A stretch of 64,000 nucleotides of DNA, from contig BCIJ01000016.1 in NCBI GenBank assembly GCA_001599935.1, positions 66,419 to 130,418 of the forward strand. Direction: 5' to 3'. The DNA is from Holtermannia corniformis (Eukaryota > Basidiomycota > Tremellomycetes > Holtermanniales). Below, piece by piece: positions 1 through 14,684 of this stretch (positions are counted from its first letter, which is position 1; every line of letters starts with the position of its first letter). The position numbers and the translations under genes were made by a program. The notes under the pieces are model-generated. The model worked only from the letters and a program-made list of their open reading frames with translations, ran no database searches and was not told where the DNA came from.

Positions 1-1811
1 AAGACCAAGCTGATGTGTGCCTGCAGAGTCGCTCAAGCCACAAATATGCAAGGGCATGGACGCACTGCAATCTGTAAGACATCTTGAATGATGCAACAAG
101 GCAGACTTGAAGACACGATGCGTCACTCGACTTGCAGACATTGAGCTCTACCAGTGCAAGTCTGGTAGTCTACGCGGTCAAGCGCCGCGATAGTCGTTTT
201 AACAACCGAGTCAAGGCTTGCTGGCTGTCTGTGTGAGCCTGGGTAGTACACCAAAAGCAGCTAGCGCGGTCCAAGGTGTTCGTTTGCCGTGATGGAATCA
301 ATCGTGACGGTCGTAGCTTCAGCTCTTGGACCGGGAAGCACTCTGACAGCATCTATCTGCGGGACCGAGTACGCACCCGCGAGTCAGAGAGCTGTAGGGT
401 TCGAGACTACGTCTGGCTGTGTTCATCAGACGGCAATGATCGGTCCGTTCATCGAATGAGGCATCCGTTAGCCACATTACTGGCCGAGGCACCTGCCGCG
501 ATGTCTGCGTCCGACTCGAGCGCAAAGTACTTTAGCTATACCCGAGGACGACTACGATCGGCGATGCGATAAAGGCGATAGCTCGGTATAGGTGGTGCAC
601 ACTGCGACGTCGTCGGCTGTGAGACAGATCCACGGGGCCCAGACTGACTTGCGACAGGCGCGACACTTGCGTATCACACAGGCACAACCGAATACAAACA
701 GAGCCGGTTAGCTATACCTAAGGAAGACTGCCATCGGCGATGCGATGAAGCGACCTCCGAAACAATAGCTGATGCGCACTGTGACGTCGTCGGGTGTTGT
801 TGAAGACCTTGAGTCACGGAACGTGTTGACTCTGATATCAGAAAGCAGACACCAGAGACGAACGGGTCAAGATCTGGAGGCGCTGCAAACGCAAGATGAC
901 CGATTTGGCTCGCACATTTGCCAGCTGTGGCTGATGAGGACTATGGCTGCGTGTGCGGTTCACGCTATGATGAACTGAGCTTGTGCACAGCGCGAGGCGG
1001 TCCGCCGGTCCGCAGGGTAGCCATGGCCTCGCTCAGAATGTACGAGCATCGCCGTGCGATGCGACCGGGTCTACGCGGCGAAGGGAGCTGCAGCTGTACG
1101 AGATGCACATAGGCATGTACGACAAAGTGGAATCGCAGCTGCAGCTCGTGCACCGTCGAGGCCAACGGCGCTGGGTGGCTTGACATGGGGTGCGCGACCA
1201 GGGGAGTGAAGTAGCTCATCGAGCGAGAGGATCGACCCGCAGTATCGTACCTGCAAGTCTTTCCTGCGATCAGGGAGCTATAGCAGCGCCTGCCTGTCGG
1301 CCTCGTCGTTATCGCCGCAACCGTGTCCAACGACGCGTGCCGTATCCGTCTCCAGTAACAGTCCTCTCCTCCTTTCTTCCCCGTCCTCTATCCCTCGGAT
1401 CCCCATCGACGGATGCTTGTCACCCTGACGAGGAGCATCACTCACCGGGCTCTGTGCAGTGTCGGCGTTGTTGCTGAGAAAGCGGCTCGCGTACGCCGAG
1501 AACGAGGGGTGCTTTGCGTCCATCTTGGTGGCTGTGGCTGTGGCTAGGCCTGGACTGTTCTCGCCACCCCGCGCTCTACGGTCCTGCAGTGTGGTAAGTA
1601 CTGTCCAGGGCGTGTCAGCTGCTTGAGGAAGTGGAGACTGAGGATGGCAGTGTAGGGCGGGTGGCAACAGGATAGCGTGAGCAGGGGTTTGCGGTGGGTG
1701 TGTATGACGTGGCTGTGACGTGTACCCCAACGGCCGATCGGGCCGGACGGGGCCGAGAGTGGGGTTGGTAATGTCCGGTTTGATAACCCCGACACGGATG
1801 ACCGCCTGCAC
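1..1811. other. Gene-free region upstream of GPI
   Basis: I find no supportable gene here. Open frames on both strands are short, overlap each other and show no family signature. The stretch holds a degenerate tandem duplication (see the repeat at 532-830) and, near its right end, the CT-rich promoter of the glucose-6-phosphate isomerase gene. It could include the end of a neighbouring transcript. Confidence 0.5.
532..830. repeat. Degenerate direct duplication, about 176-bp period
   Basis: The string TTAGCTATACC starts at 532 and again at 708. After each copy come a GGCGATGCGAT block and then a GCACACTGCGACGTCGTCGG / GCGCACTGTGACGTCGTCGG block. Two units about 176 bases apart therefore share several blocks with mismatches between. 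No coding potential was recognised. It resembles the diverged repeat units inside the large GPI intron in style, though I did not find the same sequence there. Confidence 0.5.
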
Positions 1812-1813
1812 GG

Positions 1814-1873
1814 TATATATCCTGCTATACTCTCCCTGCTCACTATCCCCTGCTCACTCTCACTGTACTCAGC
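1814..1873 (+). promoter_or_regulatory. GPI core promoter (TATA box and CT-rich leader)
   Basis: A TATATAT string lies at 1814-1820, about 54 bases before the ATG. It is followed by pyrimidine-rich repeats of the form CTGCTCACTATCCC / CTGCTCACTCTCAC up to the start codon. TATA plus a CT block close to the ATG is the usual layout of strongly expressed fungal glycolytic genes. The assignment rests on position and sequence only. Confidence 0.5.
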
Positions 1874-5866
<3,993 letters not shown>

Positions 5867-6092
5867 TCTCACACGCATCAGCAGCAGCAGCAGTAGCGAG
5901 CAGTGACCGAGTAGAGCGAGTGATGAAGACTTTGACATGTCCCCTTTGCGCCACCACCCAGCGGCGCCGTGTCCGTTGGCTGGCACACCACGGCGAGCAC
6001 GACCACCCTCCTTTCACCACCGCATCCCACTCTGTTGGTAGTCTCCTGGTGCCCTTTGTACAGGTAAACAGGTGCCAGTGCCAGCAGCCACC

Positions 6093-8765
6093 ATGGCGTC
6101 TCCCAGCTCGGCCTCGCCGCCGCTCTCGCTGCTCGAATGGGACCAGCCAATGGTCCAAGCGTGGATGGCCAAGCTCGGCTATGGACGATACGACGCAGCC
6201 CTGCATGGTCTGTTGATGTCCTTCCCAGCGTCTGCACACGAACGCTGACAGAGATAGAACATGGCATCACGGGCGAAGTGCTCGCGTATCTCGATCATGC
6301 GACACTGGCAGAGATGGGAGTCGAAAGCCTCGGGCATCGACTGGGCGTCCTCAAGGCCATCTGGGAGCTCAAGATGGCTCAGGGATTCCCTGTCGGTGAG
6401 GATGACTGGCAGCCAAGTGGTCAGTGGGCCAACGCGAGGTCCTTGATCTCAGCTGATGGTCATAGACGAGCCGTCACACCCAGAAAACATCCAATACTCG
6501 GGATCGTCACGGCCGAGCTTTGAACGACTCTGGACGTTGGTTGCCGAGCAGCGTGAGTCATTCACTGGGTGATCAACGCAGTGCTCATGTGGACAGATGA
6601 GCGCATTCACATGCTCGAAACGCAGCATGTTCAACTACAGCATCTGTTGGAAGAACAAGGACTCGCTGCCATCCCGTCGACCCCGATCGTACCGGGCCAG
6701 ATGCCTCCAGACTTGCATGCTGGCGCTCGGAACGCTCGTCTGGACCATGTCGGCAGCTCGGACAAGCTCAGGCGGGGCGGCAGCTTGAATTCTAAATGGC
6801 GAGACTTTGGATCCAAGCCCGACGGCGAAGACACCGAGAGCGTGAGTGCTACCATACGCCGACTTGACGACTGACGAGAACCAGGTCGCATCCGGTAGCA
6901 CGGCCAAAGCCTCGCGTCGCACATCAAGTGTCTTCCCTGCGTCCCTTGCGTCGGGACACGGCAATGGGCATTCCAACACCCCACCATCCGGCCTCGCAGA
7001 TCACTTCAATGACACCTTTACTCCGACCGTCACCACACCAACGTACCCCTTTGACTCGCCCAACGGTGCCAGCCCCGCTGGCGGGAAAAGGGTCCAACCT
7101 CCCTCTCTTGTCCGCCTCATGTCCGGCAGCTCCCTCATCGGCACCCAAGGCTCCCTACAATCGCCCAGTCCAACGGGTCAGAACCTAGGCTCGCAGCAGT
7201 CTCAATCCTCCACCCACGTCTCCAACCTGCACCCGGCCAGTACATCGCGCGATGACGCTCGCGAACAAGACGACTCGCAGGAACCGGCGCGTGCAAAGGC
7301 CAAGGACGCGGCGGCAAAGCATGCGCGCACATTCAAGGTCACGCTTGAAGACCCAACGTTCAAGGTCCTTCCGGCTGCGCTGAAAAAGTACAAGCGGGAT
7401 GAGGATTGGCGGCAGTATGCCATGTTCATCTGCTTTGGCGATAGTGGGTTGTGACAGAGGCAGCGACAGAGGACTGACAGGCGATAGTGCGGACCGAGCG
7501 TTGCTTGGCGTACGACGAGAAGCCCTTACTGCTATTCCAAAAGTTGAAGGAGCAAGGTCAGAAGCCCATGTTCATGCTGCGACATATCGTAAGTCGCTCG
7601 GTTGCACGTTGACCCTGCGTTCACACCAGCGCAGAAAGAGATCAAGTCGCCAATCGCGGTGGCGCAGCACAAGCAAGCGCAAAAGATGGGCACTCTGCCC
7701 GACGGCAAGCCGCGCTCCAACATCCAAGCAAACAACACGGCCACCTCCACCGTGACAGCACCCACCGCAGGCGATAGCTCATCGCCAACATCGTATGGCG
7801 CCGGCAACACGCGCTTGCACCACCCGCCGGTACTGCAGCCCATTTCGGCCAAAGCGCAGCAGGTGCAGAAAGCACAGCGGGCTGGAGACGGCGATCTGCC
7901 GAGTCCAGGCATGAAGGATGGCGAACTGCAACAAGGCCAGGCAAACGCGGCGGCGATGATGGAGCTGCTCGAAGGCAACGATAACAAGCCGCTGTCGTAT
8001 GCTATCGCTATCTACCCGTGAGTCTGGTGTCTACGCGTGTGGAAGTGTCTGATGTACGGTAGATACTATGCCGACCGTGAAGACGAGTTTGACGTCGAAG
8101 TGTAAGCACGGTTCGATACTGGTATCAAGCTGATGATGTCAGGGGCGCGACATTCATGATTCTGGCCAAGGACAAGACATGGTGGATCGTACAGAGGGAC
8201 CCTGAAGGGACCGGGCTCGTCACTCCAGACGTTACAAAGTCGGGCTGGGTGCCGTCAGGTCGGTGCTGTGGCGTCGACCGTAACGCTCCTAACTGACGGT
8301 CACAGGCTGCCTGCTCGAGACCAAGCAGCCCATCCTCACGGTCATTGCCAATTCCCCGACGGCAGCTACACATCCCCACCCGGATGCTCCACCTGGTCCA
8401 TTGCGCATGTCACTACAGCCGATCCTGCCCTCGGCCATTGTCTCGAGTTCGTACCCCGGTATCGCCTTGATGAACTATGACAAGAGGAGCGACGATGAGT
8501 TACAGCTGTCGACAGACGACGAACTCCGAGTCTTCAAGAAGTATAATCACTGGTGCGACCCTTGCTCGGTCTATCCACGGGTCTATCAACTAACATGATC
8601 CGCAGGAGCTACTGTGTCAAAACGTCGAATGGCCAGCGCGGCTGGGTTCCCGCGTGGTTCATCGGCAAGCAGATTACAGATGGGGCGTCATCAGCGACAC
8701 CGACGACTGCGGTGCATCCGCCGGACAAGACTGACCCGACCACTGTTGAAGCTGCAACTAGCTGA
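6093..8765 (+). CDS. Ste50/Ubc2-type MAPK adaptor (SAM-RA-SH3-SH3)
   Basis: Adaptor linking G-proteins and the Ste11-type MAPKKK in mating and morphogenesis signalling. Eleven exons: 6093-6207, 6258-6419, 6466-6552, 6597-6841, 6885-7443, 7488-7588, 7635-8017, 8063-8101, 8143-8258, 8306-8552, 8606-8765, giving 737 residues. Residues about 15-80 form a SAM domain (LLEWDQPMVQAWMAKLGYG...LGHRLGVLKAI). A short helix with heptad leucines and a Ser-rich linker follow. The Ras-association domain lies around 390-470 (FKVTLEDPTFKVLPAALKKY ... YDEKPLLLFQKLKEQG). Two SH3 domains end the protein (AIAIYPYYADREDEF...WVPSGCL and IALMNYDKRSDDELQL...GWVPAWF). SH3 domains after RA are the basidiomycete Ubc2 arrangement; yeast Ste50 lacks them. 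Intron 1 uses an atypical GTCTGT donor. Confidence 0.9.
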
Positions 8766-9043
8766 GCTAGCTTTCATCCTGCATGTGCCCCTTTTCCCTT
8801 GTCGATGGTGATGACATGATGACACGACGTGTACATACCATACAAGCGCCAGGGTTGCAATGATCGTCTCAAGCTGCCCAACTCGCGCCGCAGTTTGCGC
8901 ACTCGCACCATGTCAGGCCCTCTTTGCCTGCCATCGTCGTGCGCATGGCGTGATCTGGGTTATTGCATTTACACACGGCGCCTGGCTGCGCGACGGCTTT
9001 TGACGATCTGTGCGCGTCAACGCTGATCAGTGCAGTCAATAAA

Positions 9044-9577
9044 TCACTGACGAAGTCGCTGGCGCCTCGGTATCTTGATCATGCGTCGGCGTGGCAAATG
9101 AACCCTGCTGTAAGCGCTAGCATCAGCGAAAGTTGGCCAAGACGGTTGCTGCGATCTCACCGCGCTGTCGTACATCCCGGCCGTGTCTCTTGCGCCAGAG
9201 CGCCACCGAAGGTAATCACAGGTAGTGCACGAGCATCCTGGTCCATGGCGTGGAGCGTCGTAGCGCGAAGAGCTTGGAGCACGGTAACTGGGTGGGCTTG
9301 GGTCTTCGTAAAATCTACGGCGAGAGTCTCGCCAACGGTCGTCATAGTAAGGATCCCGCGAGCCGCGGCTGATCGTCGGCCGCGGCGTCGTGACGGGTAG
9401 CAGCACGGTTGGCGCATCTCCGCCGTACATGATGCCCCGTATCCGTCGACACTCTAGGCAGTCCGATGATAATCTCCAATCGTGTGAGCATGCCTGTAAC
9501 ACCACGGGCTGTCCACGGCTGTTCGTGAGTACGACTTTTTCAAGGATGCGACCGTCACTCGTTTGGTAGTAGGCCAT
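9044..9577 (-). CDS. Small Cys-rich protein with CSxDWR motif, paralogue A
   Basis: An uninterrupted 177-codon frame. The N-terminus ILEKVVLTNSRGQPVV precedes CSHDWRLSSDCLECRR. The middle is rich in Arg, Ser, Tyr and Pro, and a second cysteine pair pattern (CSCTTCDYLRW) follows. The paired CxxC motifs suggest a metal-binding protein. The same CS-x-DWR-xx-S-C-xx-C-R core occurs in the gene at 14901-15404 on the other side of the Tc1 element, which argues that both are real and related. I recognise no named family. The 3' end may involve an intron, because the last 20 codons look unlike the rest. Confidence 0.45.
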   Translation of the reverse strand: MAYYQTSDGRILEKVVLTNSRGQPVVLQACSHDWRLSSDCLECRRIRGIMYGGDAPTVLLPVTTPRPTISRGSRDPYYDDRWRDSRRRFYEDPSPPSYRAPSSSRYDAPRHGPGCSCTTCDYLRWRSGARDTAGMYDSAVRSQQPSWPTFADASAYSRVHLPRRRMIKIPRRQRLRQ

Positions 9578-9919
9578 TTTAGCACATGGACGCTTTCGCC
9601 ACCGAGTCCGCTACTTATCGCCATCCTCGTTTCGCCGCCAAGTGGTACTATAGAGGAATGGCCTGTGGGCGAACAAGGGTGGCGTCATCATCTTTGTACT
9701 GCGAAAAGGAAGCATCTGCTGATTGACCGACTCGGCACACAGGAGGCAGCGGACTTGGAAAGGCGAGCCTCCATGTGTCAAAAGAAGTCTTGTGGAGGAC
9801 ATGCTACGCACTACTCGCATCTCATCTAGCAAGCACACTTGCAGTGCGAATAGCGTGTATTAGAAATCTATAAAGCTTGCCACCCCTCAGCAAGCACTAT
9901 TAGAACGCGCGTCGTGCTG
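9578..9919. other. Spacer between paralogue A and the Tc1 element
   Basis: No gene was recognised in this 342-base stretch. The TA target duplication of the transposon begins just after it at 9921. Confidence 0.5.
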
Positions 9920-9997
9920 TTACAGCAATATGCATGGACCTTGTCCGATCGTGACTTTTTGGGAAAAAGTTGAAAACTGAGGGGATGCAATAATTTA
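9920..9997 (+). repeat. Left terminal inverted repeat of the Tc1 element
   Basis: Starts TTACAGCAATATGC and ends GCAATAATTTA. It is a perfect reverse complement of 14431-14508. The TA at 9921-9922 is the expected Tc1/mariner target duplication. Confidence 0.9.
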
Positions 9998-10111
9998 GCC
10001 CGGCGCGAGCTTCGACGCGTCCATACACGTCGAGGAGATGAGGGTATCTGACGCGATTTACGACCACCGGCCGCTGTAACCGTCCAAGCCACTACAGGGA
10101 CTTGAAGCAAG

Positions 10112-11326
10112 ATGCCATACAAGCATATTGGCAAAGCCTTGTATGAGCGCATGGAGTTTCTAGACTGTATGGACCCCGACAACCGCGATCCTCATCTCAG
10201 AGTGCGTTTTGACTTTGAGCCATTCGTCACGCATCCGAGATTGACGTACTGACAATCTGAAGACATTGGGCGTTAGCCATCGGACGTGGCTATGTGCCTG
10301 TACCAGGAAATCCGCCAGTGGCTCATTCTCGCCGAAAACAAAGCGCAACGGTCCAAGTCAAAAGCTGCCAAGAGGAGTTATTGATTGTATGCTCGACATC
10401 ATCGATCGTAGACCGCAGACCCTCGGATCCGAGCTCCTACAGATGGTCAACAGCAACGGCTGGGATGTAGACCTGTCGACGATCTACCGTACGCTCCAGA
10501 AGGAAGGCTATACCCACAAAAAGCTGGCCAAGGTCGCTGTCGAGCGGAACGAGGTTTTGCGCGCCGAGTATCTTGAAACGATGCGCGGCTATCCTGCAGA
10601 CTACCTTGTCTTTTGCGATGAAAGCGCCGTGGACAACAGGACGCGCTTTAGACGCCGCGGGTGGGCAAGATCCGGTGCTCGCGCTCGATTCGCATGCAAC
10701 TTTGCCCGTGGCACTCGGTGAGCCGGTTTTAGCTCTGACTTGCAGATACAGCTCACCGACGCCTTTCAGGTACTCAGTACTTCCCCTGCTCTCTATCGAT
10801 GGCTACCTGACGGTGCATATCGAAGAGGGATCGATTACCGGGGCCATATTCGCCGATTTCATCAAACATGACGTCGTAAGTTGCCGGACTTGATTTTGGC
10901 CGAACCACTGATGGTTGCCGTCTGCAAAGCTTCCAGTCATGAGTCCATATCCAGGCAAGAACAGCATCCTCGTCATGGACAATTGTGCGATCCACAAACA
11001 CCCGGAAATCACTGAGATGATCGAGACTGCCGGTATGTCGTCGAAATCCCTTTGTGCTTGAGTTTCCGTGTATATGCCGCTAAGACTGTTGGCTTGCAGG
11101 TTGCCGTATCCATTACCTCCCGCCATACTCCCCAGACTTTAATCCGATCGAAGAGAGCTTCTCCATGCTCAAAGCGAAGCTCCAAAGGGAAGGGTCGCAA
11201 GGTCGATCGCCGCAGAGTATGGGAGAGCTGTTTGACGCGTGTTCATTGCTTGTCCGCCCTGCCGTTGGTGTCAGGCTGTACCGACACAGTGGATACACCA
11301 TCCCCGTTGAGTACGACGAGCCTTGA
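10112..11326 (+). CDS. Tc1/mariner (DD34E) transposase
   Basis: Cuts and pastes the element through a DDE catalytic core. Five exons: 10112-10201, 10263-10717, 10770-10875, 10930-11032, 11100-11326. They total 981 nt, 326 residues, with no stop. The N-terminal third is a helix-turn-helix region (WDVDLSTIYRTLQKEG). The first catalytic Asp is in LVFCDESAV and the second in ILVMDNCAIH. The Glu in LPPYSPDFNPIEESF follows the second Asp after 34 residues, the classic Tc1 spacing. The third intron is placed to restore the conserved block HDVLPVMSPYPGKNS and uses an AAG acceptor. With intact triad, frame and TIRs the enzyme may be active. Confidence 0.85.
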
Positions 11327-11457
11327 GCGCGTGGGATGGACTGGACTGCTTTCGGAGATTTCGGAGAATTTTGTAGACATGACATGACACTGCATACATC
11401 GCTTCCTATGTGACAACCAAGCCGCATATTGCACATAAGACAAGATCAACATCCTTG

Positions 11458-12712
11458 CTACTCATCCAGCAGAGGCTCAGAGCGCGCCAGGCCAGACAGC
11501 CAATCCTCTCGAGCCTGCCAAAGCTGCGCGGATTCGATATCATCGAGCAAGAAGCGATTCTGGCAAACGGCTTGGGAGACGAACTGGAGGAAGCGAGTAT
11601 CCTTCATATGAAGGGCAAGCTTGGTCTGGAGCGCAGGAGGGATCATGTAGCGGCTGCAGAAAGCCGACAGTGACATGTGCTGAAACTTTGCCACTCCGGA
11701 CAGAGAGGACGACACAGACGGGTTCGACGTTGAGCGGGAGAACCAGCGGTGCTCGGGAAAGCTGATTGGAGTGTCGAGATCGTTTGGGAGCGGCGAAGGA
11801 GTCGAGGGGCCAATATCCACGGAAAAGTTGGTGGTGGACGGTTCGTCGTCAGGAAACACCTCAACCGTCTTGATATTGATGGTGTTGACGGGCATGTTGA
11901 ACGACGACGTAGCAGGGGGCCTTGTCATGGTCGCCGTTGGGGTAGCCAACACTTTGGAATCGATCTAGATGATGTCAGTGATGAAAGCAAGCATCTCGAT
12001 TCACACCACTTACCAGTGCCGCGACCCAATCGTCCAGCATAGCCGGCCAGAGTTGCTGATGCTTGCCCGCTGCACCGACGAGGCAATAGAGATGCCCCTG
12101 GGTACCACACCGATACTTGTTCTGCAACGCCAGCATGAGATCTTGCTCTTCGGCAGTCTATACAAGAATGCGATCAGATGACGTAATCGAACAAAACTTC
12201 GAGATGTCATTGACGGCGTACCTTGGGCTTGCGCTTTCCGTCCTTCTTGTCACTCTCAGGTTCGGGTTCGGGCTCATCGAGCGTGAGCTCGCCAGACATC
12301 TGCGTCAATGTCAGCCAGATATTTGCCAGATGATACGAATTCAGAGCTCATTGACGTACAGGGTCGATCTCTTGGATCCAGAGCGTCACAATGCTCCTCT
12401 TCTTAGCCTCGAGCATCCTGATGATGGCCAAGTACATTTCAGGGTTCTCCCATTGGAATTCCTTCTTTGCACCGTACCCGTCGACCTGGGTTTTGCCACA
12501 TTAGACTAGATCAGTGTATATCATTTGCCGCTGACCTTGTAGATGGCTTTGTACGCATTGAGCCCTTGCGCAACATCATGACGACGCGACAGAGGTGTAA
12601 GGTGGTTGAGCAGGAAGCTCTTGAAGTTCTCATACGACTCGACTTGGCGATAGTTGTCGGTTCCAATTGATTCAACTTTGAGGATCTTGCAAAGGGTTGG
12701 GGTGCGCAAGCG
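11458..12712 (-). CDS. Cargo protein of the Tc1 element, unknown function
   Basis: Exons read on the minus strand: 12712-12536, 12485-12360, 12299-12222, 12157-12014, 11964-11458, together 344 codons, each bounded by good GT-AG sites. Features in order: a helical N-terminal part (FKSFLLNHLTPLSRRHDVAQG); a segment EFQWENPEMYLAIIRMLEAK; an acidic-then-basic linker; a short CGTQGHLYCLVGAAGKHQQL segment followed by LDDWVAAL; a Pro/Ser/Thr-rich stretch; and a helical C-terminus. The C-x4-H-x2-C-x6-H spacing could be a small zinc-binding knuckle, and I have an impression of similar C/H blocks in lineage-expanded basidiomycete proteins of unknown function. No ATG was found for the first exon; only a TATA-like TATATAAGAG lies upstream, at about 12888-12897 on this strand. 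The gene may be 5'-truncated or start in an exon I could not place. Confidence 0.6.
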
Positions 12713-14430
12713 CTATCCTCACCTAAGCCTAGTTCAGTCGCGTGTCGTACGTAGGTAATGTTTCAATGTCTACTATCAACGTCAAGCAAGAGAGACGAAT
12801 TGCTTGTTGGTTCGGTAAGAAGGATTTATGAATTGATCAGATTCATACGCTCTGAGGGAAAGAGGACACTGTCCGATTTCCCTCTCTTATATAGCTAGTC
12901 TACGTTCTAAGAATAAACATTTGCCACCGAAGGCTGGCAGCCTGCCTGGCCTGCGGCCTGGCAGTGAGCCTGGCAAGCGGCTCGGCTTGGCTGATGTAAA
13001 GGAGCTGCCGGCAAAGTCAACTGAGTTACCGCTGGCCCAAAAGGGTACAATTACCACGCCAGTGGTAATGGTTATTTGCCGGTATAGTCCTATTTTGCCC
13101 CGTGACCTAGCCAAGTCCTAACACCCTTTACAATACCCCCCTCGGTAAGTAAGTGGTGTCCCGACACTTTCAGACTATAACCCCTCCAGACCAAAGTCTG
13201 TCCCATGACAAACATCTGTGGCTAACGGTTTCAGATCCGCCACATGTTTCATCTGCCCATGATGAAACTTCCCCAATCTAGTATTTATGGCAAATTNGCG
13301 CATAAAGATTCTCACTGTGGGAATTGAACCTCAGACGTCTAGAGGTTGGCGTGGTAATTCTGTAAAGGAGCTGCCGGCAAAGTCAACTGAGTTACCGCTG
13401 GCCCAAAAGGGTACAATTACCACGCCAGTGGTAATGGTTATTTGCCGGTATAGTCCTATTTTGCCCCGTGACCTAGCCAAGTCCTAACACCCTTTACAGC
13501 TGACGGCTTGGCTGACAGCCTGGCACTCGGCCAAGCCAGTAGCCTGGCCAGCGGCGCGCAGCGGCCGGGTGGCGAATCCTTTACAGATCTTCTGAGTGCC
13601 TTTCCCGGGCTTAACGCGTGGGGGTAGGGGTTCAAAGTAGATAACCCAGTTCACTGTAAAGTTTGAAGGCGCTCGTATCAGCAGACGTTGTGCAAAGACG
13701 CGTTCAAAAGTGGTGCTCAACGCGTCCACGCGCCGGATGCGGTAACTCACAAGTTTTGGGTTCTGACGGCTTCGGTGGCTGAGAGGGAACGGCTGGCGGT
13801 GCCACGGGGCTTGGCGAGACATCACGCAAGGGCTACGTGGTATTAGCTCATTGCTGGTGTTAGGGCTAGCCCAAGGAANATTTAGGGTGGCGACGAGGTC
13901 CCGTCGGTGAAGTAAATCAGTTGCGTTGGTGTAGTCGACGACTGGCGATCGCTGGCGATCGCTGGAAAAGTGGTGGGCAAGTAGAGTAACGAGTAATGGG
14001 CAAGACGAGGGCCAGGAAGCGGCCTCGGGAGTTTAGGGTAGCCTTTGCTTAGAACCTATGATTAAAGCTCTCNAAGACTCGAGCTTGTACAATTGTTCGA
14101 CAAGTCCCCGCCGCGGCACTGCCCGCGGCCAATTCCCCGTAATCCCCAACCCCTCCGTAACCCCTCTTGTCTCGTCGCCTGGCCCGTAACAGCTGGCTAC
14201 GAAACTGATCGAAAACAACGGCATACCGTCAGTTCGCGGGTCGAATCATGAGAGCGTGTTCCGTGAGCCGGTGAACGCTGAACAATGGGATTTCCCGTGC
14301 GGGGACTTGCACGAGTAGGAGCCTGAGCAGCCCAGGCGTCTTTATACGGGTGGACAGGCATGCTTGTGTTGTACAATCTAGTGTGAGAAGCTCTTGACGA
14401 CAGGTGTCATGAAGCTCGACGCGAACCGCG
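12713..14430. other. Gene-free right half of the Tc1 element
   Basis: It contains a minus-strand TATA-like site, a GC-rich minisatellite built from GCCTGGC/GGCTGGC/GCTTGGC units (12916-12994 and 13499-13575), the nested TRIM element, and a doubled TGGCGATCGC near 13950. I recognise no coding region in 13580-14430. Confidence 0.5.
12995..13498 (-). mobile_element. TRIM-like mini LTR retroelement with 5-bp duplication
   Basis: Two identical 138-base direct repeats (12995-13132 and 13361-13498) begin TGTAAAGG and end CCTTTACA. They flank 228 bases of internal DNA. The pentamer GCTGA sits directly outside both ends (12990-12994 and 13499-13503), a 5-bp target duplication. On the minus strand the internal part ends in a purine run (GAGGGGGGTAT) right before the 3' repeat, as expected of a polypurine tract. 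There is no room for gag or pol, so it would be a non-autonomous TRIM. No clear TGG-type primer-binding site was found. Identical repeats mean recent insertion. Confidence 0.75.
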
Positions 14431-14508
14431 TAAATTATTGCATCCCCTCAGTTTTCAACTTTTTCCCAAAAAGTCACGATCGGACAAGGTCCATGCATAT
14501 TGCTGTAA
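14431..14508 (-). repeat. Right terminal inverted repeat of the Tc1 element
   Basis: Exact reverse complement of 9920-9997. The TA at 14506-14507 is the right-hand target duplication. Confidence 0.9.
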
Positions 14509-14684
14509 TGCCGTGGCGTTCTCGTGTCCGTGTTTGAGATCCCACCGTCCCACCCGTGCGCGAGAGCTGAATACATCGAGCACCCGCTCCCAGAGGCCAT
14601 CCGGATGTACCGGTGTAGGTGACTCTGTGGGAGCACACAACTAGGTACAACGACGAAGAGGTAGAAGGAGGAAGTCAGGGGACG

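Larger units (their letters stand above)
9921..14507. mobile_element. Tc1/mariner element with cargo gene, TA duplication and perfect 78-bp TIRs
   Basis: The outermost bases read TA-CAGCAATATGCATGG on the left and its exact complement followed by TA on the right. The inverted repeats 9920-9997 and 14431-14508 are identical over 78 bases, so the insertion is recent. The element is about 4.59 kb, two to three times the usual Tc1/mariner size. From left to right it holds an intact transposase on the plus strand (10112-11326), a five-exon gene on the minus strand (11458-12712), a GC-rich minisatellite carrying a nested TRIM element (12995-13498), and about 850 bases with no recognised gene. Three ambiguous bases lie inside it (13297, 13879, 14073). 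Confidence 0.85.

Noticed and set aside
13290..13360. A tRNA gene on the minus strand
   Set aside because: The B-box string is present, but the T-stem does not pair and no acceptor stem closes. Kept only as a possible relic inside the TRIM.
12921..13487. Two short plus-strand frames with the same C-terminal sequence
   Set aside because: They are the two identical TRIM terminal repeats read through by chance; the sequence is a repeat, not a gene pair.
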